A stretch of DNA of 64,000 nt from Vasconcelosia minhoensis LEGE 07310 (GCF_015207255.1 NZ_JADEXG010000009.1:1-64000); one strand, 5' to 3'; shown: positions 35,894 through 46,514, counted from the stretch's first letter. Numbers and translations are program-made. Notes: generated by a model not told the origin, from the sequence alone.

Positions 35894-36463
35894 TTACGCT
35901 GATAGCATCTCGGCTGCCGTGAGAGACCATTCTGAAAACATGGGCGAAACGACTGTTTCGTCTTCAGTAAAAATAACTTCCTCATAGCCATTGTCTGTCA
36001 AAGACAGCACCGTGACCTGCCGCAGCACCGGATCTACGATCCAATACTCAGGGATGCCTCGCCATTCGTACTGATTGCGCTTGTCGATATAGTCTCGTCT
36101 CTGGTTATCGGCTCCAGGGCTAACAATCTCGATGACTAGCATCGGCGGTGCCATGTCAAAGCGAATCGCAGATTGCCCCAGTCCTTTCAACTGTTCAGGA
36201 TGTTCGGGTCTCAGTACGGTAATGTCTGGAAAACGATTTTTAGGCTGCCCCGGCATTTCGAGAGCGAGCTGATGGGTGCGGACGCGCCGGAATCCGACGA
36301 TGTCTGACAGGGCTCGATCCATCGCTCGGGCCATAATCACATTTTCATCCGATTCAGGGGGCACCTCAACTAGCTCTCCATTGGTAAGCTCGTAGCGGTT
36401 ATCAGTCCCGTCAGAATAGGCCAGGTAGTCATCGAAAGTTTTGAGTTGGGTGACCTGCACCAT
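35894..36463 (-). CDS. Uma2 family endonuclease-like protein
   Basis: 189 residues of the Uma2/DUF820 family. A PD-(D/E)xK-like active site can be placed at PDITVLRPEH and MLVIEIVSPGADNQRRDYIDKRNQYEWRGIPEYWIVDP. These genes are very numerous in cyanobacteria and often single-copy cassettes; function is uncertain and no substrate is known. The gene lies between dprA (convergent) and dnaE (same strand, 118 nt downstream). Confidence 0.9.
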   Translation of the reverse strand: MVQVTQLKTFDDYLAYSDGTDNRYELTNGELVEVPPESDENVIMARAMDRALSDIVGFRRVRTHQLALEMPGQPKNRFPDITVLRPEHPEQLKGLGQSAIRFDMAPPMLVIEIVSPGADNQRRDYIDKRNQYEWRGIPEYWIVDPVLRQVTVLSLTDNGYEEVIFTEDETVVSPMFSEWSLTAAEMLSA

Positions 36464-36581
36464 GAGAGGGGCTGCCTCCTGATTGCTGAACGATGCTTAA
36501 ATTTTATGCCAGGTTTAGGCGGAGCGATCGCGTAACCCAACGTGGCATGGGTCTGCGGCGAGATGTCCTTTACCGGGCCCC

Positions 36582-39500
36582 TTAAGCCATCACCAAGGGA
36601 GTCGCCTTGGCATTAAAGGAAGCGGCCTTCAGCGCGGCGACAGCGGCTTCGGAATCCTTCACCCGGAACTGTGCCCCCAGCCTCACCGCCTGCCGACTGC
36701 CCTGGGCCGTAATCATGGCGATCACGGGTACCTTGGCGGCGTCTCGGTCTTCGCCCTGCTGCTGCTGGAGCACATTGCGCAGACGATACTGCTGCTCGAT
36801 GTCGCCGGCAATGCTGGGATTCAGCTCAACCATCACCAGGCGAACGTCTTCGATTGGTTCGGCATCGTCGATGATCAGCTGATTGCGGTCGTCGCGGCGG
36901 TCTACCTTACCCCAGACGATCAGCCGCGCATCGGGCCGGATGTATTGACCGATGCGCTGATAGGAGCGCGGAAAAACGACGGCTTCGGCCTGACCGCTGA
37001 GGTCTTCAATCTGCACAATCGCCATCGCATCGCCCTTTTTGGTCGTAATCGGTTTGACGCTGCTGAGCATGACGATGGCGCTGACCGTTACCTTCTCGGC
37101 CTGCTCTGGCAGCTCGGCCAGGCTAATCGGTGCCAAGATTCTGGCCGGGCGCTGCACCGACTTGAGCGGATGGTCAGAGATATAGAAGCCCAGCAGCTCT
37201 TTTTCCAGCCGCAGCCGCTCCTGGGGGTCAAAGTCCTCTACCGGCGGCGCGCTAGGGGCCGACTCATAGGCCTGGCTGGCAGTCTGACTGGCAGTCTGAC
37301 TGGCGTCGCTGGCGGTAGCGCCGCCCAGCATGTCAAAGATATTGCCCTGGCCGGTTTCGCGATCGCGGGCCCGACCCTGCGCCCAGTCCAGCACATATTC
37401 TAGATCCTGCATTAGCTGCCGCCGGTTGCCGTTCAACCCGTCAAAGGCGCCGCTCTGAATCAGGGCCTCTAGGGCGCGGCGGTTGACGGCGCGCAGATCG
37501 ACGCGATCGCACAGATCGGCCAGCGACTGAAAATGGCCTTCCGTCTGCCGCGACTTCAGCAGCGCTTCGATTGCGCCCAATCCCACATTGCGCACCGCCG
37601 ACAGGCCAAACAAAATCTTTCGCTTCAGCGGCGTAAAATCCACCCCAGAACGATTGATATCCGGCGGCAGCACCTCAATTCCCATACTGCCGCAGTTAGC
37701 AATATACATCTGCACCTTGTCCTGATCGCCGCTAATCGCCGTCAGCAGCGCCGCCATATATTCGACGGGATAATTAGCTTTTAAGTAGGCGGTCTGAAAG
37801 GTAACAAACCCATAAGCTGTTGAATGGGATTTATTAAAACAGTACTCCGCGAACAAAACCATCTGTTCAAACAGCGCCTCTGCTGTCTTTTTATGAACAC
37901 CATTTTTCTCAGCACCAGCGATAAAAATCTCTCGATGTTTTTCCATTTCCGAGACTTTCTTTTTGCCCATGGCCCGACGCAATAAATCGGCCTCACCGAG
38001 AGAATATCCGGCCATATCTTGAGCAATTTTCATGATCTGTTCCTGATAGACCATGATGCCGTAGGTCTCATTCAAGATTGGCTTAAGAATGTTATGCTCG
38101 TAGTCGATTGCTTCTCGTCCGTGCTTGCGATTAATAAACTTAGGAATCAGCCCGGCATCGAGTGGTCCAGGCCGATAGAGAGCGAGAACAGAAGAAATGT
38201 CTTCTAAGCCTGAGGGCTTGAGCTCTCGAACGATCTGTCGCATCCCAGAAGATTCTAGCTGGAAGACGCCACCCAAATCGCCTTTCGCTAGCAGCTTAAA
38301 CGTCTCGGGATCGTCCATTGGCAGCCGGTCGAGGTCGATTGTCGTTTGGTGGTTTTGCTCGATGTAGTCCACTGCTTTTTGGAGCATGGTGAGGTTTCTT
38401 AGCCCCAAAAAGTCCATCTTCAACAGGCCGACGGCTTCGATGTCTTCCATGTAGTACTGGGTGATCACCGAGCCGTCGTTGTTGCGCTGGAGCGGAACAA
38501 TCTCGTCTAGCGGCTCGGCAGAAATTACCACGCCTGCCGCATGCATGCCAAAAGTTTTATTGGTGCCCTCAATCGTCATGGCCATATCGAGCCAGCGACG
38601 ATAGGTGACGCTAGCGCCGGGGACGAGTTCGCCGCTGTCGTATTTTGCTTTAAATTCCTTCGCAGGCGTATCGTCCGAGATCATCACCTTCAGCTTGGCT
38701 GGCTTACCCCGCGAAATCGGAATCAGCTTTGCCATCTTGTCGGATTCGCCGTAGGGAATATCCAGCACCCGCGCTACGTCCTTGAGCACGGCTTTGGAGG
38801 TCATGCGGTTGAAGGTAATAATCTGGGCAACGCGGTCCTTGCCATATTTTTCGGTGACGTAGCGGATCACGTCTTCACGCTTTTCAATGCAGAAGTCGGT
38901 ATCGACGTCCGGCATTGACTTGCGCTCGGGGTTGAGGAACCGCTCGAACAGCAGACCGTGATGCACCGGGTCAATATTGGTGATACCCATGGCGTAGGCG
39001 ACCAGCGACCCGGCGGCAGAGCCCCGCCCTGGCCCTACGGGAATATCATTATCTCGGGCAAATTTAATGTAGTCCCACACCACTAGAAAGTAAGTAGCAA
39101 ACCCCATCTGGTGCATCATCTGGATTTCGTACTCCAGGCGATCGCGATATTCCGCTTCAGCTTCCTCATAGCTCGACAGCTCAAACCGCTCGACCAGCCC
39201 ATCGCGGGCCACCTTAGCCATGTAGCTCTCGCTGGTATAGCCGTCAGGAATGGGGAAATTAGGAAATTGGGGGTCGCCCAGGACGCTGTAGGCTTCCACC
39301 TTGTCGGCGACTTCGACGGTAGTCGCGATCGCGCTGTCGATCACTTCCTGGGGCAAATGGTCGCGAAACAGCCGCCGCATTTCTTCAGCCGACTTCAGGT
39401 ATTCGGTACCGCTATAGCGCAGCCGCTTATCTTCGGTCACCAGCTTGCCGGTTTGGATGCAGAGCAGCGCGTCATGGGCTTCCACATCCAGGCAGGAAAT

Positions 39501-40127
39501 AAAGTGGGAGTCGTTGGTGGCGATCACCTTGATGTCGAGCTCCTGGGCAATCCGAATAATCTCGACGTTGACAATCCGATCTTCGGGAGAGCCGTGGTCC
39601 TGAATTTCGAGGTAGAAATCCTCGCCAAAGCGCTCCTGGTACCACTGGGCTACTCGCCGGGCCACGTCCAGCCGCTGCTGGAGGATGGCCTGGGGAATTT
39701 CACCGCCCAGACAGGCGCTGGTGACGATCAGGCCCTCGCGATACTGCTCCAGCAGCTCCTTATTAATGCAGGGCCGAGAAAAAATGCCGCGCCCCTGGAC
39801 GCCCTCCAGGTGAGACAGGGTGGTCAGCTTGACCAGATTTTTGTAGCCCTGGGTATTCTTCGCCAGCACTACCTGGTGGTAGCGGGGACGGCGCTCCTGC
39901 TTGGTGATGTCGCCGTTGATCACGTACATCTCATTGCCGATAATCGGCTTGATCCCCGCGCTCTGGCAGACTTTGAGCAGCTCCACCGCGCCGTACATAA
40001 CGCCGTGGTCGGTGAGCGCGATCGCGCTCATCCCCATTTCCTTTGCTCGCTCGACCAAGGGCGGCAGCTGGCTGGCCCCATCGAGCAGGCTGTAGTCGCT
40101 GTGGATGTGGAGGCCAACGAAGGACAT
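36582..40127 (-). CDS. dnaE: DNA polymerase III alpha subunit, uninterrupted
   Basis: About 1181 residues of a complete replicative polymerase: PHP domain ([27 protein letters not shown]), palm with [13 protein letters not shown], the [10 protein letters not shown] region, and C-terminal OB-fold ([31 protein letters not shown]). In Synechocystis, Nostoc and others the gene is split by an intein between AEY and CFN; here [12 protein letters not shown] is continuous (split site at 37841/37842, residue 763). The 300 bp at 37801-38100 are about 42% GC by hand count against 60-70% in the C-terminal third. A repetitive linker [10 protein letters not shown] (37265-37310) precedes the OB-fold. ATG 40127 ([12 protein letters not shown]) is chosen over 40181. 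Confidence 0.96.
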   Translation of the reverse strand: MSFVGLHIHSDYSLLDGASQLPPLVERAKEMGMSAIALTDHGVMYGAVELLKVCQSAGIKPIIGNEMYVINGDITKQERRPRYHQVVLAKNTQGYKNLVKLTTLSHLEGVQGRGIFSRPCINKELLEQYREGLIVTSACLGGEIPQAILQQRLDVARRVAQWYQERFGEDFYLEIQDHGSPEDRIVNVEIIRIAQELDIKVIATNDSHFISCLDVEAHDALLCIQTGKLVTEDKRLRYSGTEYLKSAEEMRRLFRDHLPQEVIDSAIATTVEVADKVEAYSVLGDPQFPNFPIPDGYTSESYMAKVARDGLVERFELSSYEEAEAEYRDRLEYEIQMMHQMGFATYFLVVWDYIKFARDNDIPVGPGRGSAAGSLVAYAMGITNIDPVHHGLLFERFLNPERKSMPDVDTDFCIEKREDVIRYVTEKYGKDRVAQIITFNRMTSKAVLKDVARVLDIPYGESDKMAKLIPISRGKPAKLKVMISDDTPAKEFKAKYDSGELVPGASVTYRRWLDMAMTIEGTNKTFGMHAAGVVISAEPLDEIVPLQRNNDGSVITQYYMEDIEAVGLLKMDFLGLRNLTMLQKAVDYIEQNHQTTIDLDRLPMDDPETFKLLAKGDLGGVFQLESSGMRQIVRELKPSGLEDISSVLALYRPGPLDAGLIPKFINRKHGREAIDYEHNILKPILNETYGIMVYQEQIMKIAQDMAGYSLGEADLLRRAMGKKKVSEMEKHREIFIAGAEKNGVHKKTAEALFEQMVLFAEYCFNKSHSTAYGFVTFQTAYLKANYPVEYMAALLTAISGDQDKVQMYIANCGSMGIEVLPPDINRSGVDFTPLKRKILFGLSAVRNVGLGAIEALLKSRQTEGHFQSLADLCDRVDLRAVNRRALEALIQSGAFDGLNGNRRQLMQDLEYVLDWAQGRARDRETGQGNIFDMLGGATASDASQTASQTASQAYESAPSAPPVEDFDPQERLRLEKELLGFYISDHPLKSVQRPARILAPISLAELPEQAEKVTVSAIVMLSSVKPITTKKGDAMAIVQIEDLSGQAEAVVFPRSYQRIGQYIRPDARLIVWGKVDRRDDRNQLIIDDAEPIEDVRLVMVELNPSIAGDIEQQYRLRNVLQQQQGEDRDAAKVPVIAMITAQGSRQAVRLGAQFRVKDSEAAVAALKAASFNAKATPLVMA

Positions 40128-40159
40128 AGGGCAACTCAGGGGTGAATAGTACAAATATA

Positions 40160-40206
40160 CCTTCAAAACCCCCTGTTGCAATGGTTTGGACAGGGGGTTT
40201 TGAAGG
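40160..40206. repeat. 17-bp perfect inverted repeat upstream of dnaE
   Basis: CCTTCAAAACCCCCTGT (40160-40176) is followed after 13 nt by its exact complement ACAGGGGGTTTTGAAGG (40190-40206). It lies 33 nt upstream of dnaE and 283 nt ahead of the RND adaptor. A transcript from either strand would fold into a strong hairpin. The remaining stretch 40207-40488 shows no gene. Confidence 0.9.
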
Positions 40207-40488
40207 GAAACTCAGACCAAGACTAGCTCTAGATTATCGAATATTAGCCGCTACATCTAGTACTTCTGTGAAAATGTAGCGCTAACTGTAGAGTTTTTTG
40301 TAATGCGCCTGAAACCGGGCTAAAAATTCAGCTGGCGATTCAAATTCTGAGCGGTATCCTGGCCAACAGTGCAAATACTGACCAGCCAAGCTAGACTAAA
40401 CCCATAAGTTTAGTTAACGACCGCCTGACGCAGTTTTCGTCCCTGTGTTGGTCCATCTTCCGTAGCCCAGGACGACCCGGTAGCGCTG

Positions 40489-41985
40489 ATGACCTCTTCT
40501 GCAGACCCCCAGGGTACCGCCAATATTGCGCCCCATGAATCCAGCCTGGCCCTGCCGCCAGATGCGCCACCCCCCAACGCCTCAGAGCAACAAAACCCGC
40601 GTCGGAACTGGCTGATTTTAGCGGCGGCGCTGCTCGTCATCGCCGGTGGTGGATTTGCCCTCTGGCGACGCTTAGGAGGACGGGGGCAGCAGCAGATGAT
40701 GCCGCAGGAGGTTCCCGTGCAGCTAGAGCGGCTGCAAACAGCGCAGCTGGAGGATAGTTCTGAGTATGTCGGCACCTTAGACGCCCAGGCCGGTGTTGTC
40801 CTCCAGCCCGAGGCGTCAGGGCGAATCACTCAGATTTTTGCTTCCTCGGGCGATCGCGTCGCGGCTGGCGATCCGATTATGCAGCTCAGTCCTGAGCGCT
40901 CCGAAGCCGAGCTGAGCGGCGCTCTGGCCAACGTCAGCGCGGCCCGCTCGGCGCGTGACAATGCTCGCGCCTTGCTACAGGCTGCAGAAGCTCGGCGAAT
41001 TGAGCTGCAGGCCGATTTAGAACTCCAGCAGACTGAATACGAACGGACGGAGTCGCTGGTAGCCCAGGGGGCTCAGGCCCAGCAGGCGCTCGACCAGGTG
41101 AGCCGTGATCTCAGCGTTTCCCGGGCTAGCCTGGCCGCCGGCCAAGAAGAAATTGACGCCGCTCGAGCCAGCCTGAACCAGGCTGAGGCAGCCCTATCCC
41201 AAGCTCAGGCCAACGCCAGCGCGGTGCGCCAGGATCTGCAAGATAAAACGGTTACCGCTCCGATTGCCGGAATCATCGGCGACATCCCGGTGGATTTGGG
41301 GGACTATGTCAATGCCGGGGCCACCCTGACGACGATTACTCAAAATGAGAGTCTGGAGCTAGAGCTGGCGGTGCCCATCGAAGCAGCCGATCGGCTGCGG
41401 GTGGGTCTGCCGGTCGAGCTGATTCCCTTCGGAGCCGAGGAGGCGGTTTCCTCCGGCACGATTAGCTTCATATCACCGCAAACTACGGCTGGCACCCAGA
41501 CCGTTTTAGCCAAGGCTCGCTTTTCTGCTCCCAATCGGCCCCTACAGGATGACCAGCGGCTAGAGGTCAGGGTGATCTGGGATCGGCGTCCCGGCGTGTT
41601 GGTGCCGGCAACGGCGATTAATCGCATTGGGGGGCAAGCCTTTGTCTATGTTGCCGCAGACGCACCGCCGCCCGAGGAAGGCGCAGGAGAGGCGGCGCCC
41701 GGCCCTGCCGCTGCCGGTGGGAATGGCGCTCCGTCGCTGTGGCGCAGATTTTTGGGTCAGGGTAATCCCCCCGAAGCGGCCGGGCCGCCGCCGCCTGAGC
41801 AGATCGCCAGCCAGCGACAGGTTGAGCTAGGGGCCATTCAGGGCAATCGCTACCAGGTTTTAGAAGGGCTCGAAGCGGGTGAAACGATCATTACCTCCGG
41901 CCTGCTCAATCTCAGAGACGGCGTGCCGATTGTGCCCCAAAGCGAAGCCGAAAGCGAAGGTTCTGCCCCGGCTCCACCCCAGTAG
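40489..41985 (+). CDS. RND efflux periplasmic adaptor (HlyD/MFP family)
   Basis: 498 residues: a Pro-rich cytoplasmic tail, one membrane helix (about 41-59), a lipoyl half with GTLDAQAGVVLQPEASGRITQIFASSGDRVAAGDPIMQLS, a long helical hairpin (about 140-245; many Ala/Gln/Glu) and the returning lipoyl half VTAPIAGIIGDIPVDLGDYVNAGATLTTI followed by a beta-barrel. The membrane-proximal region has an unusual Ala/Gly/Pro-rich insert near 385-430 (AGEAAPGPAAAGGNGAP). It bridges the inner-membrane pump (next gene, 81 nt downstream) and an outer-membrane channel not found in this window. Start ATG 40489. Confidence 0.93.
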   Translation: MTSSADPQGTANIAPHESSLALPPDAPPPNASEQQNPRRNWLILAAALLVIAGGGFALWRRLGGRGQQQMMPQEVPVQLERLQTAQLEDSSEYVGTLDAQAGVVLQPEASGRITQIFASSGDRVAAGDPIMQLSPERSEAELSGALANVSAARSARDNARALLQAAEARRIELQADLELQQTEYERTESLVAQGAQAQQALDQVSRDLSVSRASLAAGQEEIDAARASLNQAEAALSQAQANASAVRQDLQDKTVTAPIAGIIGDIPVDLGDYVNAGATLTTITQNESLELELAVPIEAADRLRVGLPVELIPFGAEEAVSSGTISFISPQTTAGTQTVLAKARFSAPNRPLQDDQRLEVRVIWDRRPGVLVPATAINRIGGQAFVYVAADAPPPEEGAGEAAPGPAAAGGNGAPSLWRRFLGQGNPPEAAGPPPPEQIASQRQVELGAIQGNRYQVLEGLEAGETIITSGLLNLRDGVPIVPQSEAESEGSAPAPPQ

Positions 41986-42066
41986 GCCCGTCCAGGAGTC
42001 AGGCCCAGGAATAATCCAGTTTAGACCAGCCGTTAGACCAGCCCCCTTTAGATTCAGGGTGAATCT

Positions 42067-45000
42067 ATGTTTGTCAACTATTTCATCAAGCGGCCTGTTT
42101 TTGCCACGGTTTGTGCGCTGATTATGCTGCTGATTGGCGCGGTCAGCATTCCTACCCTGCCGATTGCCCAATATCCCGACATCAGCCCAATCCAGGTGAC
42201 GGTCACGTCCAACTACATCGGCGCCGACGCGCTGACGGTTGAAAATGCCGTCACGACGGTGCTGGAGCGAGAGATCAACGGGGTCGAAGGGCTGCGCTAC
42301 ATCACCTCGAACAGCAGTAACACGGGGGTCAGCAACATCACCGCGACCTTTGAGCCCGGTCGGGACAAAGACATTGCCGCAGTAGACGTGCAGAATCGGG
42401 TTTCACTAGCGGAGCCGCAGCTGCCCGAAGTGGTGCGTCAGACCGGGGTCGTGGTCTCGAAGGAATCCAGCAGCATCCTGCTGGCCATGAGCCTGTTTAG
42501 CGAGAACGGCGAGTACGACGATATCTTTCTCAGCAACTACGCCGACCTCTATATGGTGGACGCGCTGCGGCGGGTTCAGGGCGTCGGCAATGTGCAGATT
42601 TTCGGCGAGCGTACCTACGCCATGCGGCTCTGGCTAGACCCCCGGCGGCTGGCCAGTCGCAATCTGACTTCGCAGGATGTAATCGATGCGCTGCAAGAGC
42701 AAAACATTCAGGTGGGAGCGGGCCAGATTGGACAGCCGCCCAGCCCCGACGATCAGTCCTACCAGATTGACCTGCGGGCTGAAAGTCGATTGGAAGATCC
42801 CACCGAGTTTGAAAATGTGGTGATCCAGTCGGGCGAAGACGGCCAGCTGGTGAAGGTGAGGGATGTGGGCCGAGCCGAGCTCGGGGCCGAGGGCTATGGC
42901 TCATTCCTGCGTTTTCGGGGTCAAGAGTCGATTGGTCTGGGGATTTTTCAGCTGCCGGGCAGCAACGCGCTGTCGGTAGCCCAGGGGGTCAAGGCCACGA
43001 TGGAAGAGCTGGCGGCTGATTTTCCGCCAGGGCTACAGTACGGGATTGGCTTTGACACCACCGAATTTGTCGAAGAATCACTCTCGCGGGTGGTCTGGAC
43101 GCTGGTGCAGGCCGTGGCTCTGGTGGTGCTGGTGATTTTTGTCTTCCTTCAGGACTGGCGGACGACGGTGATTCCGGCGATTACAATCCCGGTTTCGCTG
43201 ATTGGCACCTTTGCCATTATCAAAATCTTTGGGTTTTCGATTAATAGCCTCACCCTGTTTGGTCTTACCTTGGCGACGGGGATGGTCGTCGATGACGCCA
43301 TCGTGGTTGTCGAGGACATCAGCGACAAGATCCAAAACCAGCAGATGCCGCCACGTCAGGCCGCAATCCAGGCGATGCGAGAGCTGTCGGGGGCGGTGAT
43401 TGCCACGTCGCTGGTGCTGATGGCGGTATTTATTCCGGTGGCGTTTTTCCCCGGTACAACGGGAGCGCTGTACCGGCAGTTCGCGCTGACGATCGCGTTT
43501 GCGATCGCGATTTCCACCTTCAACGCCCTCACCCTCACCCCCACCCTTTCGGGCCTGCTGCTGCGGCAAAGTCCCGAGCGCAGCGGCTGGCTGGGGCGCG
43601 GCTTCCGCACCTTCAATCGGGGACTGGACTGGGTGCGCGATCGCTACAGCGGCATTCTAGATTTTCTGGTCGGGGTGAAGCCGCTGGTGATTGGGGTCTT
43701 TGCACTGCTGCTGGTAGTTACCGGCTGGCTCTATACCAGCGTTCCATCAGCTTTTCTGCCGGACGAAGACCAGGGCTACTTCATCACCCTAGTCCAGGGG
43801 CCTGAGGGCGTCTCAATCAACTACACCAGCGACGTGATGGCCCAGATTGAGGAGGAGCTGCTCAAACAGCCCGAAGTCCGCGCCACCTTTGCCGTCGGCG
43901 GCTTCGGCTTTAGCGGTAATACGGCCAATAGCGGCGTTGTTTTTACGACGCTGATTCCCTGGGGCGAGCGAGACGCTTCAGTCTTTGACATCATTGGTCG
44001 GGTTCAGGGGCCGCTGATGGGCATTACCGAAGCTCGGGTGCTGCCCGTCAACCCCCCGTCCATCCAGGGTTTGAGCAGCTACGGCGGCTTTGAATTTCAG
44101 CTACAAGACCGCAGCGGTAACTTAGAGCTCGGTACCCTGGTGTCCTACATGGGCCAGATGCTTGGGGCTGCCAATCAAAACCCGCAGCTGCAATCTGTCT
44201 TTAGCACCTATGCGGCCAGCACGCCGCAGCTGACGGTGGAAGTGGATCGAGATCGCGCCAAAACCCTCCAGGTGGACATCGACGATGTGTTCAGCGCCCT
44301 GCAAACCAATCTGGGCTCTAGCTACGTCAACGACTTTAACCTCCAGGGTCGCACCTATCGGGTCTATGTCCAGGCCGACCAGGCCTATCGCTCTAAGCCA
44401 GAAGATATTCAAAAGCTCTACGTTCGCTCGGAGACGGGCGAAATGGTGCCGATGGGGAATCTGCTGTCGGTCAATCCAACCACGGGGGCCCAGACGATCA
44501 ACCACTACAACCTCTTCCGCTCGATTTCGATTAGCGGCCAGGCCGCACCGGGGGTCAGTTCCGGCGCTGCGATCGACGCCATGGAGCAGGTCGCAGCCCA
44601 GGTGCTGCCCACCAGTCTGGGCTATGAATGGTCGGGGACGGCGCTGGAAGAAATTGAGTCGGGCAACCAGGCCCCGATTATTTTTGGCCTGGGAATTGTC
44701 TTCGTCTTTCTAGTGCTGGCTGCCCAGTACGAGAGCTACGTGGACCCAGTGATTATCCTCTTTGCCGTACCGCTGGCGATTTTAGGGGCGCTGCTGGCCC
44801 AGACCCTGCGCGGCCTGCCCAATGACATCTACTGTCAGATCGGCCTGGTGATGCTGATCGGCCTGGCCAGTAAAAACTCGATTCTGATTGTGGAGTTTGC
44901 CAACCAGCTGCGAGAGCAGGGCCGCACGATTGTTAAAGCGGCGCTAGAAGCGGCCCAGCAGCGGATGCGACCGATTTTGATGACGGCGATTTCCACCCTG

Positions 45001-45270
45001 AGCAGCATCTTTCCGCTGGTGATTGCCAGCGGGGCCGGGGCGGGCAGCCGTCAGTCCCTGGGAACGGCGGTCTTCGGCGGCATGTTTGTGGCGACCTTCC
45101 TCAGCCTGTTTGTGGTGCCGATTCTCTATATTGTGGTGAAGCAGCTGAGCGAAAAGTTCGTGCCGCCGAGCGATGGAGATAACGGCTCAGGTGATTACAA
45201 TGGCGATGGCCACCGTGACGGGCAGGGCCGCTACGTTGAGCAGGCCTCTAACGTTGAATCGGCTTCTTAG
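42067..45270 (+). CDS. RND efflux pump, HAE1 (AcrB-like)
   Basis: 1067 residues with the 12-helix RND architecture: N-terminal MFVNYFIKRPVFATVCALIMLLIGAVSI, then the two large periplasmic loops and the helix IV motif TLATGMVVDDAIVVVEDI that contains the paired Asp of proton relay. Helices 7-12 include GLASKNSILIVEFANQLREQG. It exports hydrophobic compounds (drugs, solvents or metabolites) using the proton gradient. The gene is the core of a tripartite pump with 40489-41985. D27-like isomerase gene begins 16 nt after the stop, so it is in the same transcript. Confidence 0.96.
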   Translation: MFVNYFIKRPVFATVCALIMLLIGAVSIPTLPIAQYPDISPIQVTVTSNYIGADALTVENAVTTVLEREINGVEGLRYITSNSSNTGVSNITATFEPGRDKDIAAVDVQNRVSLAEPQLPEVVRQTGVVVSKESSSILLAMSLFSENGEYDDIFLSNYADLYMVDALRRVQGVGNVQIFGERTYAMRLWLDPRRLASRNLTSQDVIDALQEQNIQVGAGQIGQPPSPDDQSYQIDLRAESRLEDPTEFENVVIQSGEDGQLVKVRDVGRAELGAEGYGSFLRFRGQESIGLGIFQLPGSNALSVAQGVKATMEELAADFPPGLQYGIGFDTTEFVEESLSRVVWTLVQAVALVVLVIFVFLQDWRTTVIPAITIPVSLIGTFAIIKIFGFSINSLTLFGLTLATGMVVDDAIVVVEDISDKIQNQQMPPRQAAIQAMRELSGAVIATSLVLMAVFIPVAFFPGTTGALYRQFALTIAFAIAISTFNALTLTPTLSGLLLRQSPERSGWLGRGFRTFNRGLDWVRDRYSGILDFLVGVKPLVIGVFALLLVVTGWLYTSVPSAFLPDEDQGYFITLVQGPEGVSINYTSDVMAQIEEELLKQPEVRATFAVGGFGFSGNTANSGVVFTTLIPWGERDASVFDIIGRVQGPLMGITEARVLPVNPPSIQGLSSYGGFEFQLQDRSGNLELGTLVSYMGQMLGAANQNPQLQSVFSTYAASTPQLTVEVDRDRAKTLQVDIDDVFSALQTNLGSSYVNDFNLQGRTYRVYVQADQAYRSKPEDIQKLYVRSETGEMVPMGNLLSVNPTTGAQTINHYNLFRSISISGQAAPGVSSGAAIDAMEQVAAQVLPTSLGYEWSGTALEEIESGNQAPIIFGLGIVFVFLVLAAQYESYVDPVIILFAVPLAILGALLAQTLRGLPNDIYCQIGLVMLIGLASKNSILIVEFANQLREQGRTIVKAALEAAQQRMRPILMTAISTLSSIFPLVIASGAGAGSRQSLGTAVFGGMFVATFLSLFVVPILYIVVKQLSEKFVPPSDGDNGSGDYNGDGHRDGQGRYVEQASNVESAS

Positions 45271-45286
45271 AAGCCTTTAGAACCCT

Positions 45287-45943
45287 ATGGAGACAACCGC
45301 ACCCCAGCCCCATCATGACAATCTGGCCGACCGGGTCTTTATCTGGCTGTTTTCTCGTAAGATGGCCAAGGCATTGGGACGGGGAACGCCCAGCACTGGC
45401 TATGAGGGCTTTGTCGCTCTGTCGCGGCAGATTATGCGGGGCCGCAGCGCCCAGGCCCAGCAGGCGGTGGTGGCCCAGGTGCTGCGATCGCTGGTTCCCG
45501 CTCCGGTGCTCTGGGCGACTCGCACCTTCTTTTCGCCAACCCGACTGGTCTGCGAGCTCAACGCCTGGTTTGCAACGCGGCTATTTGAATGGCTGGTCGG
45601 CCCCTGTGAGGTAGTCGAGGCCGAAATTAAGCAACTCGATGGCGGACTCAAGCGGCAGCGCAGCGGCGTCCATATTGAAAAGTGCCGCTATCTCGACCAC
45701 AGCGGCTGCGTGGGCATGTGCGTCAACATGTGCAAGCTGCCCACGCAGGACTTTTTCACCCAGAAGTTTGGCATTCCCCTGACCATGACGCCAAATTTTG
45801 AAGACCTGAGCTGCGAAATGGTCTTCGGCCAGCTGCCGCCGCCGCTGGAAACCGAAGATGCCTACCGGCAGCCCTGTTTGGACGATCGCTGCGAGATGGC
45901 TGAGCCGGGCGAGATCGCCTGCCCTAAGGTGCAGGAAAACTGA
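45287..45943 (+). CDS. DUF4033/D27-like beta-carotene isomerase family protein
   Basis: 218 residues. The C-terminal half has the DUF4033 Cys-rich signature: HIEKCRYLDHSGCVGMCVNMCKLPTQDFF and a later LSCEMVFGQ and CLDDRCEMA. Plant D27 proteins with this domain convert trans- to 9-cis-beta-carotene with bound iron, the first step to strigolactones; cyanobacterial members are less studied, and a carotenoid substrate is inferred. The N-terminal 60 residues are variable. The gene starts 16 nt downstream of the RND pump, so it shares that transcript. Whether the pump exports a product of this enzyme is unknown. Confidence 0.88.
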   Translation: METTAPQPHHDNLADRVFIWLFSRKMAKALGRGTPSTGYEGFVALSRQIMRGRSAQAQQAVVAQVLRSLVPAPVLWATRTFFSPTRLVCELNAWFATRLFEWLVGPCEVVEAEIKQLDGGLKRQRSGVHIEKCRYLDHSGCVGMCVNMCKLPTQDFFTQKFGIPLTMTPNFEDLSCEMVFGQLPPPLETEDAYRQPCLDDRCEMAEPGEIACPKVQEN

Positions 45944-46034
45944 CTTGGGGTTGAAGCTTTGTCGTTACATTTCTTAAAATAGAGGTATCCCCTGAGCGCT
46001 TGCCTCAGGCGGCGCTATTCACTTCTGCCAAACC

Positions 46035-46514
46035 ATGACCCTTGCTGACACCCAAACCGAACCCTCTGCCGCTTCCACCCCGAGCTGGGACATCGAGCTG
46101 CTCTACGACGGCAACTGCCCGCTTTGTTTAAGAGAAGTCAACTTTCTACAAAAGAAAGACGCCGGACGCGGCATCGTCCACTTTGTCGATATCGCCGACC
46201 CCGACTACGACCCGGCCCAGCACGGCGACGTAGACTTTGAAACCGCTATGGGTCGCATTCACGCTGTGCTGCCCGACGGCAGCGTGGTGAAAAATGTCGA
46301 AGTCTTTCGCCGGGTCTACAGCGCTCTGGGCATGGGCTGGGTCTATGCCGCTACCCAATGGCCGATCGTTGGGCCGATCGTCGATAAGATCTACGACTTC
46401 TGGGCCGACCGACGGCTGGCGATGACCGGACGCCCCGACCTGGAAACTATTGTTGCCCAGCGGCAGAGCTGCGAGTCAGACCGCTGCCGCATAAGCGATA
46501 GCTCAGTGGAATGA
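46035..46514 (+). CDS. DCC-family (DUF393) thiol-disulfide oxidoreductase-like protein
   Basis: 159 residues. It has the DCC/DUF393 signature LLYDGNCPLCLREVNFL, with the CxxC-like Cys pair, and the C-terminal GWVYAATQWPIVGPIVDKIYDFWADRR, which looks like an amphipathic or membrane-associated helix. The family is thought to act in thiol redox reactions; its substrate is unknown. It lies between the D27-like and ABC genes in the same direction, 91 nt after the former. ATG 46035. TAAAAT within 45976-45982 could serve as a -10 for a separate promoter. Confidence 0.87.
   Translation: MTLADTQTEPSAASTPSWDIELLYDGNCPLCLREVNFLQKKDAGRGIVHFVDIADPDYDPAQHGDVDFETAMGRIHAVLPDGSVVKNVEVFRRVYSALGMGWVYAATQWPIVGPIVDKIYDFWADRRLAMTGRPDLETIVAQRQSCESDRCRISDSSVE

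Noticed and set aside
39111-40145. 344-codon plus-strand frame opposite the dnaE N-terminus
   Set aside because: It is the antisense shadow of a strongly conserved polymerase; the product has no recognisable domain and the real gene explains the long open frame.
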